Assembly (NCBI RefSeq): GCF_003590875.1
Contig: NZ_QYUN01000002.1
Location: 1,364,001-1,428,000 of the forward strand
DNA from: Noviherbaspirillum cavernae
GTDB lineage: Bacteria; Pseudomonadota; Gammaproteobacteria; Burkholderiales; Burkholderiaceae_D
DNA: 64,000 bases
Direction: 5' to 3'
Shown: positions 53,220 through 62,594 of the stretch, piece after piece
How the letters are laid out: the number at the start of each line of letters is the position of its first letter
Position numbering within the stretch: the first letter of the stretch is position 1
Position numbers and translations under genes: made by a program
Notes under the pieces: generated by a model
Databases searched by the model: none
Seen by the model: the letters and a program-made list of their open reading frames with translations, nothing else
What the model was told of the DNA's origin: nothing

Positions 53220-54239
53220 ATGGCGGAAACCGCAGTGGCATCGTATTCGGATTTGATGGAGCAATATCTCGCGGTATCGCCCGCACCGGGCAAACCGCCG
53301 CGACCGGACATGGTATGGATTCCGGGCGGCGCATTCACGATGGGGTCTGATGCGCACTATCCGGAGGAAGCGCCTGCGCATCGGGTCTCCGTATCTGCTT
53401 GCTGGATGGATCGCACGGCGGTCACGAATGAGCAGTTCGCGCGATTCGTGAATGCGACGGGCTATGTCACGCTGGCGGAACGCCCGCTCGATCCCGCGAT
53501 GTATCCCGGTGCCTTGCCCGAGCTGCTCGTGCCTGGCGGGTTGGTCTTCACCAAGCCGCCGGGACGCGTGGACTTGCGCCACATCGGCAATTGGTGGGCG
53601 TATGTGCCCGGCGCGAGCTGGAGCAAGCCGCTGGGGCTCGACAGCAGCATCGAAGGGCTGGAAGACCATCCGGTGGTGCAGATTGCATACGAGGATGCCG
53701 AAGCCTATGCGAAGTGGGCCGGGGCCGAACTGCCGACGGAGGCGGAATGGGAATTCGCGGCGCGCGGCGGTCTGGAAGGCGCGGAGTTCGCATGGGGCGC
53801 GGAACTGATGCCCGACAACAAGCCGATGGCGAATTTCTGGCAGGGGGAATTTCCGTGGCAGAACCTGCGCCTCGACGGATACGAGCGTACCGCGCCGGTT
53901 GCGTCCTTCCCGCCGAATGGGTACGGCCTGTTCGAGATGGCGGGCAACGTCTGGGAGTGGACGTCCGACTGGTATCGCGAGCACAAGCTCGCGCCCGTTG
54001 CGCAGAAAGCATGCTGCGCACCGAAAAATCCGCGCGGCGGCTCGATCGATCAGAGCTATGACAAACGCCAGCCGGAAATCAAAATTCCGCGCAGGGTATT
54101 GAAAGGCGGCTCGCACCTGTGTGCACCGAATTACTGCAGACGCTACCGGCCTGCCGCGCGCTACCCGCAGCAGATCGATACCGCGACTTCGCATGTCGGA
54201 TTTCGCTGCATTGTCAGGGCGGGGATGACGCAAATTTGA
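53220..54239 (+). CDS. Formylglycine-generating enzyme (sulfatase-maturing, SUMF1 family)
   Basis: A 339-residue FGE-sulfatase domain protein that oxidises the cysteine of a C-x-[PA]-x-R sulfatase motif to formylglycine, using oxygen and copper. The catalytic pair is visible in HLCAPNYCRRYRPAAR (Cys301 and Cys306). Typical segments are VWIPGGAFTMGSD near residue 32, LPTEAEWEFAARGG near residue 176 and GLFEMAGNVWEWTSDWY near residue 238. There is no signal peptide, so it works in the cytoplasm, like the sulfatases here. It is followed by three short sulfatases. RBS GAGGCTGCA. It likely serves all six intact sulfatases in the window. Confidence 0.92.
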   Translation: MAETAVASYSDLMEQYLAVSPAPGKPPRPDMVWIPGGAFTMGSDAHYPEEAPAHRVSVSACWMDRTAVTNEQFARFVNATGYVTLAERPLDPAMYPGALPELLVPGGLVFTKPPGRVDLRHIGNWWAYVPGASWSKPLGLDSSIEGLEDHPVVQIAYEDAEAYAKWAGAELPTEAEWEFAARGGLEGAEFAWGAELMPDNKPMANFWQGEFPWQNLRLDGYERTAPVASFPPNGYGLFEMAGNVWEWTSDWYREHKLAPVAQKACCAPKNPRGGSIDQSYDKRQPEIKIPRRVLKGGSHLCAPNYCRRYRPAARYPQQIDTATSHVGFRCIVRAGMTQI

Positions 54240-54241
54240 CT

Positions 54242-54257
54242 GCGCCTGAAAAGGCGC
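54242..54257 (+). terminator. Hairpin after the FGE gene
   Basis: GCGCCT-GAAA-AGGCGC directly after the stop codon. No T tract. It may reduce rather than stop transcription into the sulfatases. Confidence 0.4.
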
Positions 54258-54398
54258 TTCAAGATCAGAGATGGCGAATCCATGGCCATCGAGCAGCACC
54301 GGATATCAAACGAAACAAGAATGGCTTCTCCATCCATCCATCAAACAATGCATCGTCTGTCAGGGGGTATCGATTCAGGACTTTGAAGGAGTTTGCAA

Positions 54399-55886
54399 AT
54401 GCAGCAGAAAGCCACGCAAAAGAAACCCAACATCCTGGTCCTCTGGGGCGATGACATCGGCTATTGGAACCCGAGTTGCTACCACCGGGGCATGATGGGT
54501 TACCAGACCCCCAACATCGACCGCATCGCGAACGAAGGCGCGCTGTTCACCGACTGGTACGGCCAGCAGAGCTGCACCGCCGGCCGCTCGTGCTTCATTA
54601 CCGGCCAGAGCGGTTTCCGCACGGGCCTGCTCAAGGTCGGTCTGCCGGGTGCGAAGGAAGGCTTGAAAGCACGCGACGTCACGATTGCCGAGTTGCTCAA
54701 GGCGCAAGGCTACATGACCGCGCAGTTCGGCAAGAACCACCTCGGCGACGCCGACGACACGCTGCCCACCGCGCACGGCTTCGACGAGTTCTTCGGATCG
54801 CTCTACCATCTCAACGCGGAGCAGGAGCCCGAGAACCCCGATTACTTCAAGGATCCGGCGCTGAAGGAAAAATACGGCACGCGCGGCGTGATCCACTGCT
54901 GGGCCAACCCGGACGGCACGCAGAAGATCGAAAGTACCGGTCCGCTCAACATCAAGCGCATGGAGACGATAGACGAGGAAGTCACCAAGCTTTCGCTCGA
55001 CTACCTGGAAAAGGCGAAGAAGGCCGACAAGCCGTTCTTCCTCTGGTGGAACTCCACCCGCATGCATATCTGGACGCACTTGAAAAAGGAGAACCAAGGC
55101 AAGACCGGCCTCGGCGTCTATCCCGACGGCATGGTCGAGCACGACGCCATGGTCGGTCAGATCCTCGACAAGCTCAAGGAACTCGGCCTCGACGACAACA
55201 CCATCGTCATGTATTCCACCGACAACGGCGCGGAGAAAATGTCATGGCCCGATGGCGGCGCCTCGCCCTTCCGCGGTGAGAAAAACGAGAACTGGGAAGG
55301 CGGCTACCGCGTGCCCTGCGCCATCCGCTGGCCCGGCGTCATCAAGCCCGGCACCGTCAACAACGACATCTTCTCCCACGAAGACATGCTGCCCACGCTC
55401 CTGGCCGCCGCGGGCGACCCGGAGGTGAAGGAGAAGCTGCTCAAAGGCATGAAGGTCGGCGACAAGACCTTCAAGGTCCACCTGGACGGCTACAACATCA
55501 CCGATACACTCGCCGGCAAGGCGGCCAACCCGCGCCACGAGTTCTTCTACTTCAATGACGACGGTTCCCTCGTGGGGCTGCGTTACGACAACTGGAAGAT
55601 CGTCTTCGCGGAACAGCGCGCTCATGGCTTCGATGTCTGGCAGGAACCGTTCGTGCCGTTGCGCCTGCCCAAGCTCTTCAACCTCCGCACCGATCCGTTC
55701 GAGGAGGCCGACCACCTCGCCATCGATTACGACCGCTGGCGGATTGACCGCGTGTTTCTGCTCGTGCCAGCGCAGGAATACATCGGGAAATTCCTCGCCA
55801 CGTTCAAGGAATTCCCGCCCAGCCAGAAGCCAGGCAGCTTCAGCCTCGACCAGGTGTTGGAGACCTTGCAGTCCCAAAGCACTTAG
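54399..55886 (+). CDS. Short cytoplasmic arylsulfatase (CTAGR), copy 1
   Basis: A 495-residue type I sulfatase. Metal site LVLWGDDIGYWNPSCY near residue 12; formylglycine motif CTAGR with Cys59 (alanine variant of CxPxR); the CxAxR pattern is also accepted by FGE. YSTDNGAEKMSWPDGG near residue 268 contributes further metal ligands. It lacks the C-terminal beta domain of the large sulfatases and any signal peptide. Start 54399 follows GAAGGAG; the open frame can be extended only by a TTG. It lies 160 bp after FGE. Confidence 0.88.
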   Translation: MQQKATQKKPNILVLWGDDIGYWNPSCYHRGMMGYQTPNIDRIANEGALFTDWYGQQSCTAGRSCFITGQSGFRTGLLKVGLPGAKEGLKARDVTIAELLKAQGYMTAQFGKNHLGDADDTLPTAHGFDEFFGSLYHLNAEQEPENPDYFKDPALKEKYGTRGVIHCWANPDGTQKIESTGPLNIKRMETIDEEVTKLSLDYLEKAKKADKPFFLWWNSTRMHIWTHLKKENQGKTGLGVYPDGMVEHDAMVGQILDKLKELGLDDNTIVMYSTDNGAEKMSWPDGGASPFRGEKNENWEGGYRVPCAIRWPGVIKPGTVNNDIFSHEDMLPTLLAAAGDPEVKEKLLKGMKVGDKTFKVHLDGYNITDTLAGKAANPRHEFFYFNDDGSLVGLRYDNWKIVFAEQRAHGFDVWQEPFVPLRLPKLFNLRTDPFEEADHLAIDYDRWRIDRVFLLVPAQEYIGKFLATFKEFPPSQKPGSFSLDQVLETLQSQST

Positions 55887-55901
55887 CAATGTCTACGGGT
55901 G

Positions 55902-56042
55902 ATGGTGGCCGGCGCCGAAGCAGCGGCGCTGGCTCGTCCGATCTTCGCGATAGTGCTGTTGCTGATCGGCTTGCTGGCGATCGCCAACATGGTGTTCAAG
56001 GTCAGTCCGTTCCCTGACGGCAGGGAGGAACGGGTGGCTTGA
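55902..56042 (+). CDS. Possible small membrane protein
   Basis: A 46-codon open frame with one strong hydrophobic stretch (ARPIFAIVLLLIGLLAIANM, residues 12-31) and a charged tail. It lies between two sulfatases in the same direction but has no clear ribosome site. It could be a real small membrane protein or the end of a lost gene. Confidence 0.3.
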   Translation: MVAGAEAAALARPIFAIVLLLIGLLAIANMVFKVSPFPDGREERVA

Positions 56043-56102
56043 TTTTCGATAAAGACGAGTCTCCGCGATTCGTCCATTTCCAACCATACTCAGGAGTGCA
56101 CG

Positions 56103-57650
56103 ATGGCAACAAAGAACGCTTCAACGCAGAAAAAACCCAACATCCTCGTCATCTGGGGCGACGATATCGGCATCAGCAACCTGAGTTGCTACAGCGATGG
56201 CTTGATGGGATATCGCACGCCCAACATCGACCGCATCGCCAAGGAAGGCATGCGCTTCACCGATTCCTACGGCGAGCAGTCGTGTACTGCGGGCCGTGCG
56301 TCCTTCATCACCGGGCAGAGCGGCTTTCGCACCGGTCTGACCAAGGTCGGGCTTCCTGGCGCACCCGTGGGCCTGCAGGCCGAGGACCCGACTATCGCGG
56401 AACTGCTCAAGCCGCTTGGCTATGCGACCGCCCAATTCGGCAAGAATCACCTGGGCGACCAGAACAAATTTTTGCCGACCGCCCACGGCTTCGACGAGTT
56501 TTTCGGCAACCTCTATCACCTCAACGCGGAAGAGGATCCGGAAGATCCGGACTACCCGAAGGACCCCAGGTTCAAGGAACAATTCGGACCGCGCGGCGTG
56601 ATGCACTGCTGGGCGACCGACCAGGACGATGGGGCCGAGGAACCGCGCTGGGGACGGGTAGGCAAGCAGAAGATCGAGGATACCGGTCCGCTCAACAGGA
56701 AGCGGATGGAAACCTGCGACGACGAGTTCGTCGAAGCCGCCAGCGGCTGGATCAAGCGGCAGCATGCGGCAGGGGAGCCGTTCTTTTGCTGGGTCAATAC
56801 GACCCACATGCACTTTCGCACGCATACGAAGCCGGAGAGTATCGGCCAGGCAGGACCATCGCAATCGACTTATCACGACACCATGATCGACCACGACAAG
56901 AACGTGGGACAGTTGCTGGACCTGATCGATGAGCTGGGCATCGCAGACGACACCATCGTGATGTACAGCACGGACAATGGGCCGCACATGAATAGCTGGC
57001 CCGATGGTGCGATGACGCCTTTCCGCAGCGAGAAGAATACGAACTGGGAAGGTGCCTTCCGGATTCCGCTGGTAGTGCGCTGGCCGGGCAAGATTCCGGC
57101 GGGCGAGGTGTCGAATGAAATCGTCCAGCACCACGACTGGCTGCCCACGTTCCTGGCGGCGGCCGGCGAGCCGGAGATCGTGGAGAAGTTGAAGAAAGGA
57201 CACAAGGCTGGCGACAAGACATTCAAGGTCCATATCGATGGCTATAACCTGCTGCCGTATCTGACGGGGAAGGAGAAGAGCAGTCCGCGCCCGGGCCTCA
57301 TCTACTTCTCTGACGATGGCGATATGGTCGCCCTGCGCTACGGTAACTGGAAGATGGTCTTCATGGAACAGCGCTGCCGCGGAACGCTGCAAGTGTGGGC
57401 GGAGCCTTTCACGGTATTGCGGGTTCCAAAGCTCTTCAACCTGCGTACCGACCCGTACGAGCGCGCCGATACGACCTCGAACACGTACTGGGACTGGTAC
57501 ATGACCAAGGGGTACATGATCATGGGGGCGCAGGCCCTCGCCGGGCAGTTCCTGGCGACATTCAAGGAGTTCCCGCCACGCCAGAAGGCGGCAAGCTTCA
57601 CGATTGACCAGGCGATGGAGAAAATGGCGAGCTCCATCAGCGGGGCGTGA
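56103..57650 (+). CDS. Short cytoplasmic arylsulfatase (CTAGR), copy 2
   Basis: A 515-residue type I sulfatase with LVIWGDDIGISNLSCY near residue 16, formylglycine motif CTAGR (Cys61), GKNHLGDQN near residue 115 and YSTDNGPHMNSWPDG near residue 293. Strongly similar to the next gene (57787) and less so to the one at 54399. It carries an insert (WATDQDDGAEEPRWGRVG) absent from copy 1 that it shares with copy 3. No signal peptide. RBS CAGGAG. A hairpin follows at 57678. Confidence 0.88.
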   Translation: MATKNASTQKKPNILVIWGDDIGISNLSCYSDGLMGYRTPNIDRIAKEGMRFTDSYGEQSCTAGRASFITGQSGFRTGLTKVGLPGAPVGLQAEDPTIAELLKPLGYATAQFGKNHLGDQNKFLPTAHGFDEFFGNLYHLNAEEDPEDPDYPKDPRFKEQFGPRGVMHCWATDQDDGAEEPRWGRVGKQKIEDTGPLNRKRMETCDDEFVEAASGWIKRQHAAGEPFFCWVNTTHMHFRTHTKPESIGQAGPSQSTYHDTMIDHDKNVGQLLDLIDELGIADDTIVMYSTDNGPHMNSWPDGAMTPFRSEKNTNWEGAFRIPLVVRWPGKIPAGEVSNEIVQHHDWLPTFLAAAGEPEIVEKLKKGHKAGDKTFKVHIDGYNLLPYLTGKEKSSPRPGLIYFSDDGDMVALRYGNWKMVFMEQRCRGTLQVWAEPFTVLRVPKLFNLRTDPYERADTTSNTYWDWYMTKGYMIMGAQALAGQFLATFKEFPPRQKAASFTIDQAMEKMASSISGA

Positions 57651-57677
57651 CATCAGGAAAGGTCGCCCGATTCACGG

Positions 57678-57700
57678 TGCCGGAAGCGTAACTTCCGGCA
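57678..57700 (+). other. Perfect hairpin between sulfatase copies 2 and 3
   Basis: TGCCGGAAG (57678-57686), a 5-base loop and CTTCCGGCA (57692-57700). There is no T run, so it may be an RNA processing or stabilising element. Confidence 0.4.
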
Positions 57701-57786
57701 TCGCGCATTCGGCCAGCGAAACACAAATCGACCGGCGGATCGATCTCTGATCCGTCGATGCTCAACTCACTGCGAAGGAGTACCTG

Positions 57787-59349
57787 ATGGCAACGAAAAG
57801 CACCGGCAATCAGAAGAAACCCAACATCCTCGTCATCTGGGGTGACGACATCGGCATCGCCAACCTGAGCTGCTACTCGCATGGCGTGATGGGCTACAAG
57901 ACGCCTAACATCGACCGCTTGGCGAGGGAAGGGATGATGTTTACCGACAGCTACGGCGAGCAGTCATGCACGGCCGGCCGCTCGTCATTCATCACCGGCC
58001 AGAGCGTCTATCGCACGGGGCTGTCAAAGGTGGGCCGTCCGGGCGGGCGCGAAGGCTTGCAGGCCGAGACGGTGACGATCGCCGATTTGCTGAAGAACCA
58101 CGGCTACGCGACCGGACAGTTCGGCAAGAACCACCTCGGCGATCTCAACGAGTACCTGCCGACGGTACATGGTTTCGACGAATTCTTCGGCAACCTGTAC
58201 CACCTCAATGCCGAGGAAGAGCCGGAGATGGTCGACTACTTCCCGGACAAGGACTTCCCGAATTTCCGCAAGAACAACGGCCCGCGCGGTGTAATCCATT
58301 CGTGGGCGCAGGACAAGGACGATGCGACAGAGGAGCCGCGCTGGGGCAAGGTCGGCAAGCAGAAGGTGACAGACACCGGTCCGTTGAACAAGAAGCGCAT
58401 GGAAACCTGCGACGACGAGTTCGTCGCCGCCGCCAAGGGCTTTATCAAGAAGCAGAACGATGACGACAAGCCGTTCTTCGTGTGGCTGAACACGACGCAC
58501 ATGCATCTGTTCACGCATCCGAAGCCGGAAAGTATCGGGCAGGCGGGGCGTTGGCAGTCGCCGTACCACGACACCATGATCGATCACGACAGGCTCGTCG
58601 GCGACGTGCTGAACTACCTCGATGAACTGGGCATCGCCGACGATACCTTGGTCATGTATTCCACCGACAACGGACCTCACATGAACACCTGGCCCGACGG
58701 CGGCATGACACCTTTCCGCAGCGAAAAAAACACGAACTGGGAGGGCGCCTTCCGCATACCGCTGATCGTGCGCTGGCCAGGAAAGATCCCGGCGGGTGAG
58801 GTGTCGAACGAAATTGTGCAGCATCATGACTGGCTGCCCACTTTCCTCGCGATGGCTGGCGAGCCCGATGTGGTCGACAAAGTGAAGAAAGGGCATCAGG
58901 CCAACGGCAAGACCTTCAAGAACCATATCGATGGCTTCAATCTGCTGCCTTACCTGACCGGCGAGCAGAAGGAAAGCCCGCGCAAGTTCTTCTTCTACTT
59001 CAGCGACGACGGTGACGTGCTGGGCTGCCGCTACGACCACTGGAAGATTGTGTTCATGGAACAGCGCTGTCAGGGAACGATGCGCCTCTGGGCCGAGCCG
59101 TTCACGACCCTGCGGCTGCCCAAGCTCTTCAATCTGCGCACCGACCCCTACGAGCGGGCCGACATCACGTCGAACACCTACTACGATTGGTTCCTGTACC
59201 ACGACTACATCCTGTTCGGCGCGTACGGGCTGGCCGACAAGTTCGTCGCGACCTTCAAGGAGTTCCCGCGCGTGCAGAAACCGGGTAGTTTCACGATCGG
59301 CGATGCGCTGGAAAAACTGTCGGAGGCCGGCAGCAGTGCAGGGCATTAG
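57787..59349 (+). CDS. Short cytoplasmic arylsulfatase (CTAGR), copy 3
   Basis: A 520-residue type I sulfatase, near-paralogue of the preceding gene: LVIWGDDIGIANLSCY, CTAGR (Cys61), GKNHLGDLNEYL, YSTDNGPHMNTWPDGG and a similar C-terminus. The insert DKDDATEEPRWGKVGK matches copy 2. No signal peptide, no extra domain. AAGGAG precedes the ATG. The substrate is not known; copies 2 and 3 may be a duplication that has diverged in specificity. Confidence 0.88.
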   Translation: MATKSTGNQKKPNILVIWGDDIGIANLSCYSHGVMGYKTPNIDRLAREGMMFTDSYGEQSCTAGRSSFITGQSVYRTGLSKVGRPGGREGLQAETVTIADLLKNHGYATGQFGKNHLGDLNEYLPTVHGFDEFFGNLYHLNAEEEPEMVDYFPDKDFPNFRKNNGPRGVIHSWAQDKDDATEEPRWGKVGKQKVTDTGPLNKKRMETCDDEFVAAAKGFIKKQNDDDKPFFVWLNTTHMHLFTHPKPESIGQAGRWQSPYHDTMIDHDRLVGDVLNYLDELGIADDTLVMYSTDNGPHMNTWPDGGMTPFRSEKNTNWEGAFRIPLIVRWPGKIPAGEVSNEIVQHHDWLPTFLAMAGEPDVVDKVKKGHQANGKTFKNHIDGFNLLPYLTGEQKESPRKFFFYFSDDGDVLGCRYDHWKIVFMEQRCQGTMRLWAEPFTTLRLPKLFNLRTDPYERADITSNTYYDWFLYHDYILFGAYGLADKFVATFKEFPRVQKPGSFTIGDALEKLSEAGSSAGH

Positions 59350-59420
59350 CAACTCGGGGTCGCGCGGGGAGTGGGGTTCCCGGCGCGGCGGCGAAACTTC
59401 GAATGGAAGGAGCAGGAGCG

Positions 59421-60368
59421 ATGTCTGACACCCTTGCGAGCTGGAACGACGGCGGCGCCAGAAGCGCCATCATCGGCTTTGTCGATCGGATAACGAAGGC
59501 AGGGACAAGCGATTTTGTGCCGTCGCAAGAGCGCATCGCCGTCTTCGACAACGACGGCACGCTGTGGTGCGAGAAGCCACTGCCGATCCAGGCGGATTTC
59601 CTGTTCCGCCGGCTGGCGCAGATGGTTGAAAAAGATCCATCGTTGGGAACGCGCCAGCCATGGAAGGCGGTTGTCGAAAAGGACTATGTGTGGCTGGGCG
59701 CGGCCATCGAAAAGCATTACCGGGGCGACGACAGCGCCCTCAAAATGATGATCGGCGGGCTGCTGCAATGCTATCAGGGCGTCAGCATCGAGGAATTCGA
59801 AACAACGGCTGGCGACTTCCTGCGCAGCGCGCAACATCCGGTTCTGAAACGCCCATATCTTGAGTGCACCTACCGACCGATGATCGAGCTGCTGCGTTAT
59901 CTGGAAGCGAACGGTTTTACCTGCTACATCGCCAGCGGCGGCAGCCGGGATTTCATGCGGCCGGTGACACAGGGGCTGTACGGCATTCCGCCCGAGCGCG
60001 TGATAGGCAGCACGGTCGCGCTGGAGTACCAGGAAGATGCAAGTGGCGGTTGCATTGTTCACAAACCCGAGCTGGACATCTTTGATGACGGGCCCGCCAA
60101 GCCGGTGCGCATCTGGAGCCGCATTGGCCGGCGTCCGATCTTCGCGGCGGGAAATTCGAACGGCGACATTCAAATGCTGCATTACTGCTCAGATCCCGCC
60201 AGACCGTCATTCAAGTTGCTGGTCAATCACGATGACAAGGAGCGCGAGTTCGATTACGTGGCCGGGGCGGAAGAATCACTCAAGCTGGCGCAACAGGAAG
60301 GCTGGACCGTGGCGAGCATCAGGACAGATTGGCGCACCGTATTTTCCGACACATCTTTGCAAGGATGA
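59421..60368 (+). CDS. HAD-superfamily phosphatase, cytoplasmic
   Basis: A 315-residue HAD protein with motif I FDNDGTLW near residue 42, a serine motif in YIASGGSRDF near residue 172 and the acidic motif AAGNSNGDIQML near residue 246. It is the paralogue of the lipoprotein at 13229 (shared WNDGG start, FDNDGTLW.EKPLP) but lacks a lipobox or signal peptide. It follows the last sulfatase by 71 bp, so it may be in the same transcript and act on a phosphorylated metabolite from the same route (inference). RBS AGCAGGAGCG. Confidence 0.83.
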   Translation: MSDTLASWNDGGARSAIIGFVDRITKAGTSDFVPSQERIAVFDNDGTLWCEKPLPIQADFLFRRLAQMVEKDPSLGTRQPWKAVVEKDYVWLGAAIEKHYRGDDSALKMMIGGLLQCYQGVSIEEFETTAGDFLRSAQHPVLKRPYLECTYRPMIELLRYLEANGFTCYIASGGSRDFMRPVTQGLYGIPPERVIGSTVALEYQEDASGGCIVHKPELDIFDDGPAKPVRIWSRIGRRPIFAAGNSNGDIQMLHYCSDPARPSFKLLVNHDDKEREFDYVAGAEESLKLAQQEGWTVASIRTDWRTVFSDTSLQG

Positions 60369-60442
60369 AAAGATCACGTGCGTGCGTTTCGGCATGACTT
60401 TCGTGATACCGGAGCGCGGCGCGAAGCAATGAGGACGGAGAA

Positions 60443-61345
60443 TCAGCGACCGCGCAGATTCACCATCACCACACCGATCAGCACGAGTGCCGCGCCGACG
60501 ATAAAGCGCATGCTGAGCGGATCGTTCAGCAGCAGCACGCCGAAGGCGACGCCGAACATGGGCGTGAGGAAGGAGAATGCCGACAGGCGCGAAGCGAGAT
60601 ACTTGCGCAGCATCCAGAACCAGATCAGGTAGCTGATGAATGCCACGATCACGGACTGGAAGAACAGGCTGGTCCAGACGATGCCTGTCATCGAGATACT
60701 GCTGGCTTGTCCCATCAGCGCAGCGAGCGCGATCAGGAGGATGCCCGAACTGCCGAGCTGATACAGCAGCGTGGTGGCGGGCGGCGCTTCGGACAGGGCC
60801 GAGCGTCTGATCAGCACGGTCGTGGCGGCCCACAAGGCGCCGCCTGCAACACCGAGCATGTCGCCAATCAATACATGGACCCAGTCGCGCGAGGGTTCGG
60901 AAAAGCCGTTGGAGAACGCCACGCCGATGCCGGCGAAGGCAATCAGCACGCCGATCCACTGTGAAAATTTCAGCCGCTCTCCCGGCACGATCCAGTGCAG
61001 TCCCAGCACGGTGAAGATCGGCGCGGTGTAGAGAAACACCGACATGTGCGAGGCGGTCGTGAATTGCAGGCCGAACGCCACGCAGAAAAATTCCAGGGAG
61101 AACAGCAAGCCGACGGCCATGCCCGGCCAGAACGTGCCGTCGCGCATCGACACCGTGCCGCCGCGCACAAAGATCAGCGCATACACGCACAGCGCCGCCA
61201 CCAGCGAGCGCACGCCGATCTGCATCACCGGCAGCATGCCGCCGGCGGCAACCTTGACCGCGACCTGCTGCATGCCCCACAGCAGGCACAGCATGATCAT
61301 CAATGCAATTGCAAATGCGTCAAGCGGCTGGCGGCTTGTTGTCAT
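60443..61345 (-). CDS. EamA-family (DMT) transporter
   Basis: A 300-residue inner-membrane protein with ten predicted helices in two EamA repeats, typical of drug/metabolite exporters (RhaT/YdcZ-like). The start IALMIMLCLLWGMQQVAVKV and the second-half segment LFFQSVIVAFISYLIWFWML mark the repeats. The substrate is unknown. It is a single gene on the minus strand, convergent with the HAD gene. Confidence 0.85.
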   Translation of the reverse strand: MTTSRQPLDAFAIALMIMLCLLWGMQQVAVKVAAGGMLPVMQIGVRSLVAALCVYALIFVRGGTVSMRDGTFWPGMAVGLLFSLEFFCVAFGLQFTTASHMSVFLYTAPIFTVLGLHWIVPGERLKFSQWIGVLIAFAGIGVAFSNGFSEPSRDWVHVLIGDMLGVAGGALWAATTVLIRRSALSEAPPATTLLYQLGSSGILLIALAALMGQASSISMTGIVWTSLFFQSVIVAFISYLIWFWMLRKYLASRLSAFSFLTPMFGVAFGVLLLNDPLSMRFIVGAALVLIGVVMVNLRGR

Positions 61346-61478
61346 TTTGCTGCTTCCCTGAGTTGTATAGACAAGTGCGTATTGTAAACGCGCAACTCAT
61401 TCGATGCAGCGACATTGCGGGATGGCTGCGGGAATGCGGGAGCGTCCCGCAGCATCGATTTGTTTATTGCCGAAAGAA

Positions 61479-62594
61479 CTAGCCTCTGGCCGGGTGGATG
61501 GCCGTTTGCGAACGTCGTGCCGCGATGCGATTGAACATCGCACGGAACGGGTCTTCGATGAACCGGTAAGTCCAGCCCGACACGACCACGAGCGTGAGCA
61601 CGTAGAGCAGCAGCACAAGTGTGCTCGGGATGACACCGTCGACGCGCTTTGCCGCGTTCTCGAAAAACAGCACCAGCGGCATGTGCATCATGTAAATCGA
61701 ATAGGAACGTTCGCCCAGCACCTGGCACGGCCGGGTTTTCAGGATGGCGGCCAGCCAGCCGCTGTCTTTGCATACCGCCAGAATCAGCAAGGCGAAGATG
61801 AAGGGGAAGGCGAATGCCACTGCGTGGTCCGCATCCACCGCCATCAAGGTCGCAGCCAGCGCGGCAAAGCCGATCGTCTGCAGCGCATTGGCATGGACGC
61901 TGACGCGGCGGCTGAGATGCCAGGTCAGGGCACCCATGAAGAAGGAAAACACGGTTCTCGGAAAGCCGTAGTCGAAGGTCAGCGACAGGCAGCCGCCCGT
62001 CTCGATGCAGTTGTGGACGTTGATCGACGCGGCCACGCTGACGGCGAAGCCGATGCAGGCCAGCATTGCAAACGCCACAAGGCGCAGCCATCCACGCAGC
62101 ACGAAGCAGAGCGCGGCAAACAGCAGATAAGCATAGAACTCGGTGCTGATGCTCCAGCTCGGTGTATTCAGGATCAGCGTGTCGAACACACCCAGCCCGT
62201 GCGTCATCGTCAGGGTCGAGACGATTTCCAGCGAATTGGGAATCAGGTAGTCGAGCGCGCCGGGATTGTTGAGCGAAGCACCGAATCCGTGCGCGATCGC
62301 CATGCGCTTGGCGAACACGATGATGTTTGCCGCCGCCACGTAGAACACCGTCGAAAACACCAGCAGCGGAAACAGGCGGCCGAAACGGCGGATCAGAAAG
62401 GATTGGCAATCGGTGAGCGTCCGCAATCTTTGCGAGTACGCAGCGCAGATGACGAATCCGCTCAACACGAAGAACAGATCGACAAAGATATAACCGTTGC
62501 GGATCGTGGAGAAATGGTCGATGCCGATCTTCAGGTGATACAGAGCGACGATCAACGCTGCAATGCCACGGCCGCCCTCGAGAGATTTAATCAT
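61479..62594 (-). CDS. Acyltransferase-3 (OafA/YrhL-type) membrane protein
   Basis: A 371-residue multi-spanning acyltransferase-3 protein. The catalytic region LEGGRGIAALIVALYHLK (residues 5-22, with the conserved RG and H) and the segment YIFVDLFFVLSGFVI near residue 34 are diagnostic. These proteins move acetyl or other acyl groups to cell-surface sugars such as O-antigen or exopolysaccharide. It has no neighbours in a shared operon. The 520-bp region upstream, to 63116, contains nothing recognised. Confidence 0.88.
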   Translation of the reverse strand: MIKSLEGGRGIAALIVALYHLKIGIDHFSTIRNGYIFVDLFFVLSGFVICAAYSQRLRTLTDCQSFLIRRFGRLFPLLVFSTVFYVAAANIIVFAKRMAIAHGFGASLNNPGALDYLIPNSLEIVSTLTMTHGLGVFDTLILNTPSWSISTEFYAYLLFAALCFVLRGWLRLVAFAMLACIGFAVSVAASINVHNCIETGGCLSLTFDYGFPRTVFSFFMGALTWHLSRRVSVHANALQTIGFAALAATLMAVDADHAVAFAFPFIFALLILAVCKDSGWLAAILKTRPCQVLGERSYSIYMMHMPLVLFFENAAKRVDGVIPSTLVLLLYVLTLVVVSGWTYRFIEDPFRAMFNRIAARRSQTAIHPARG

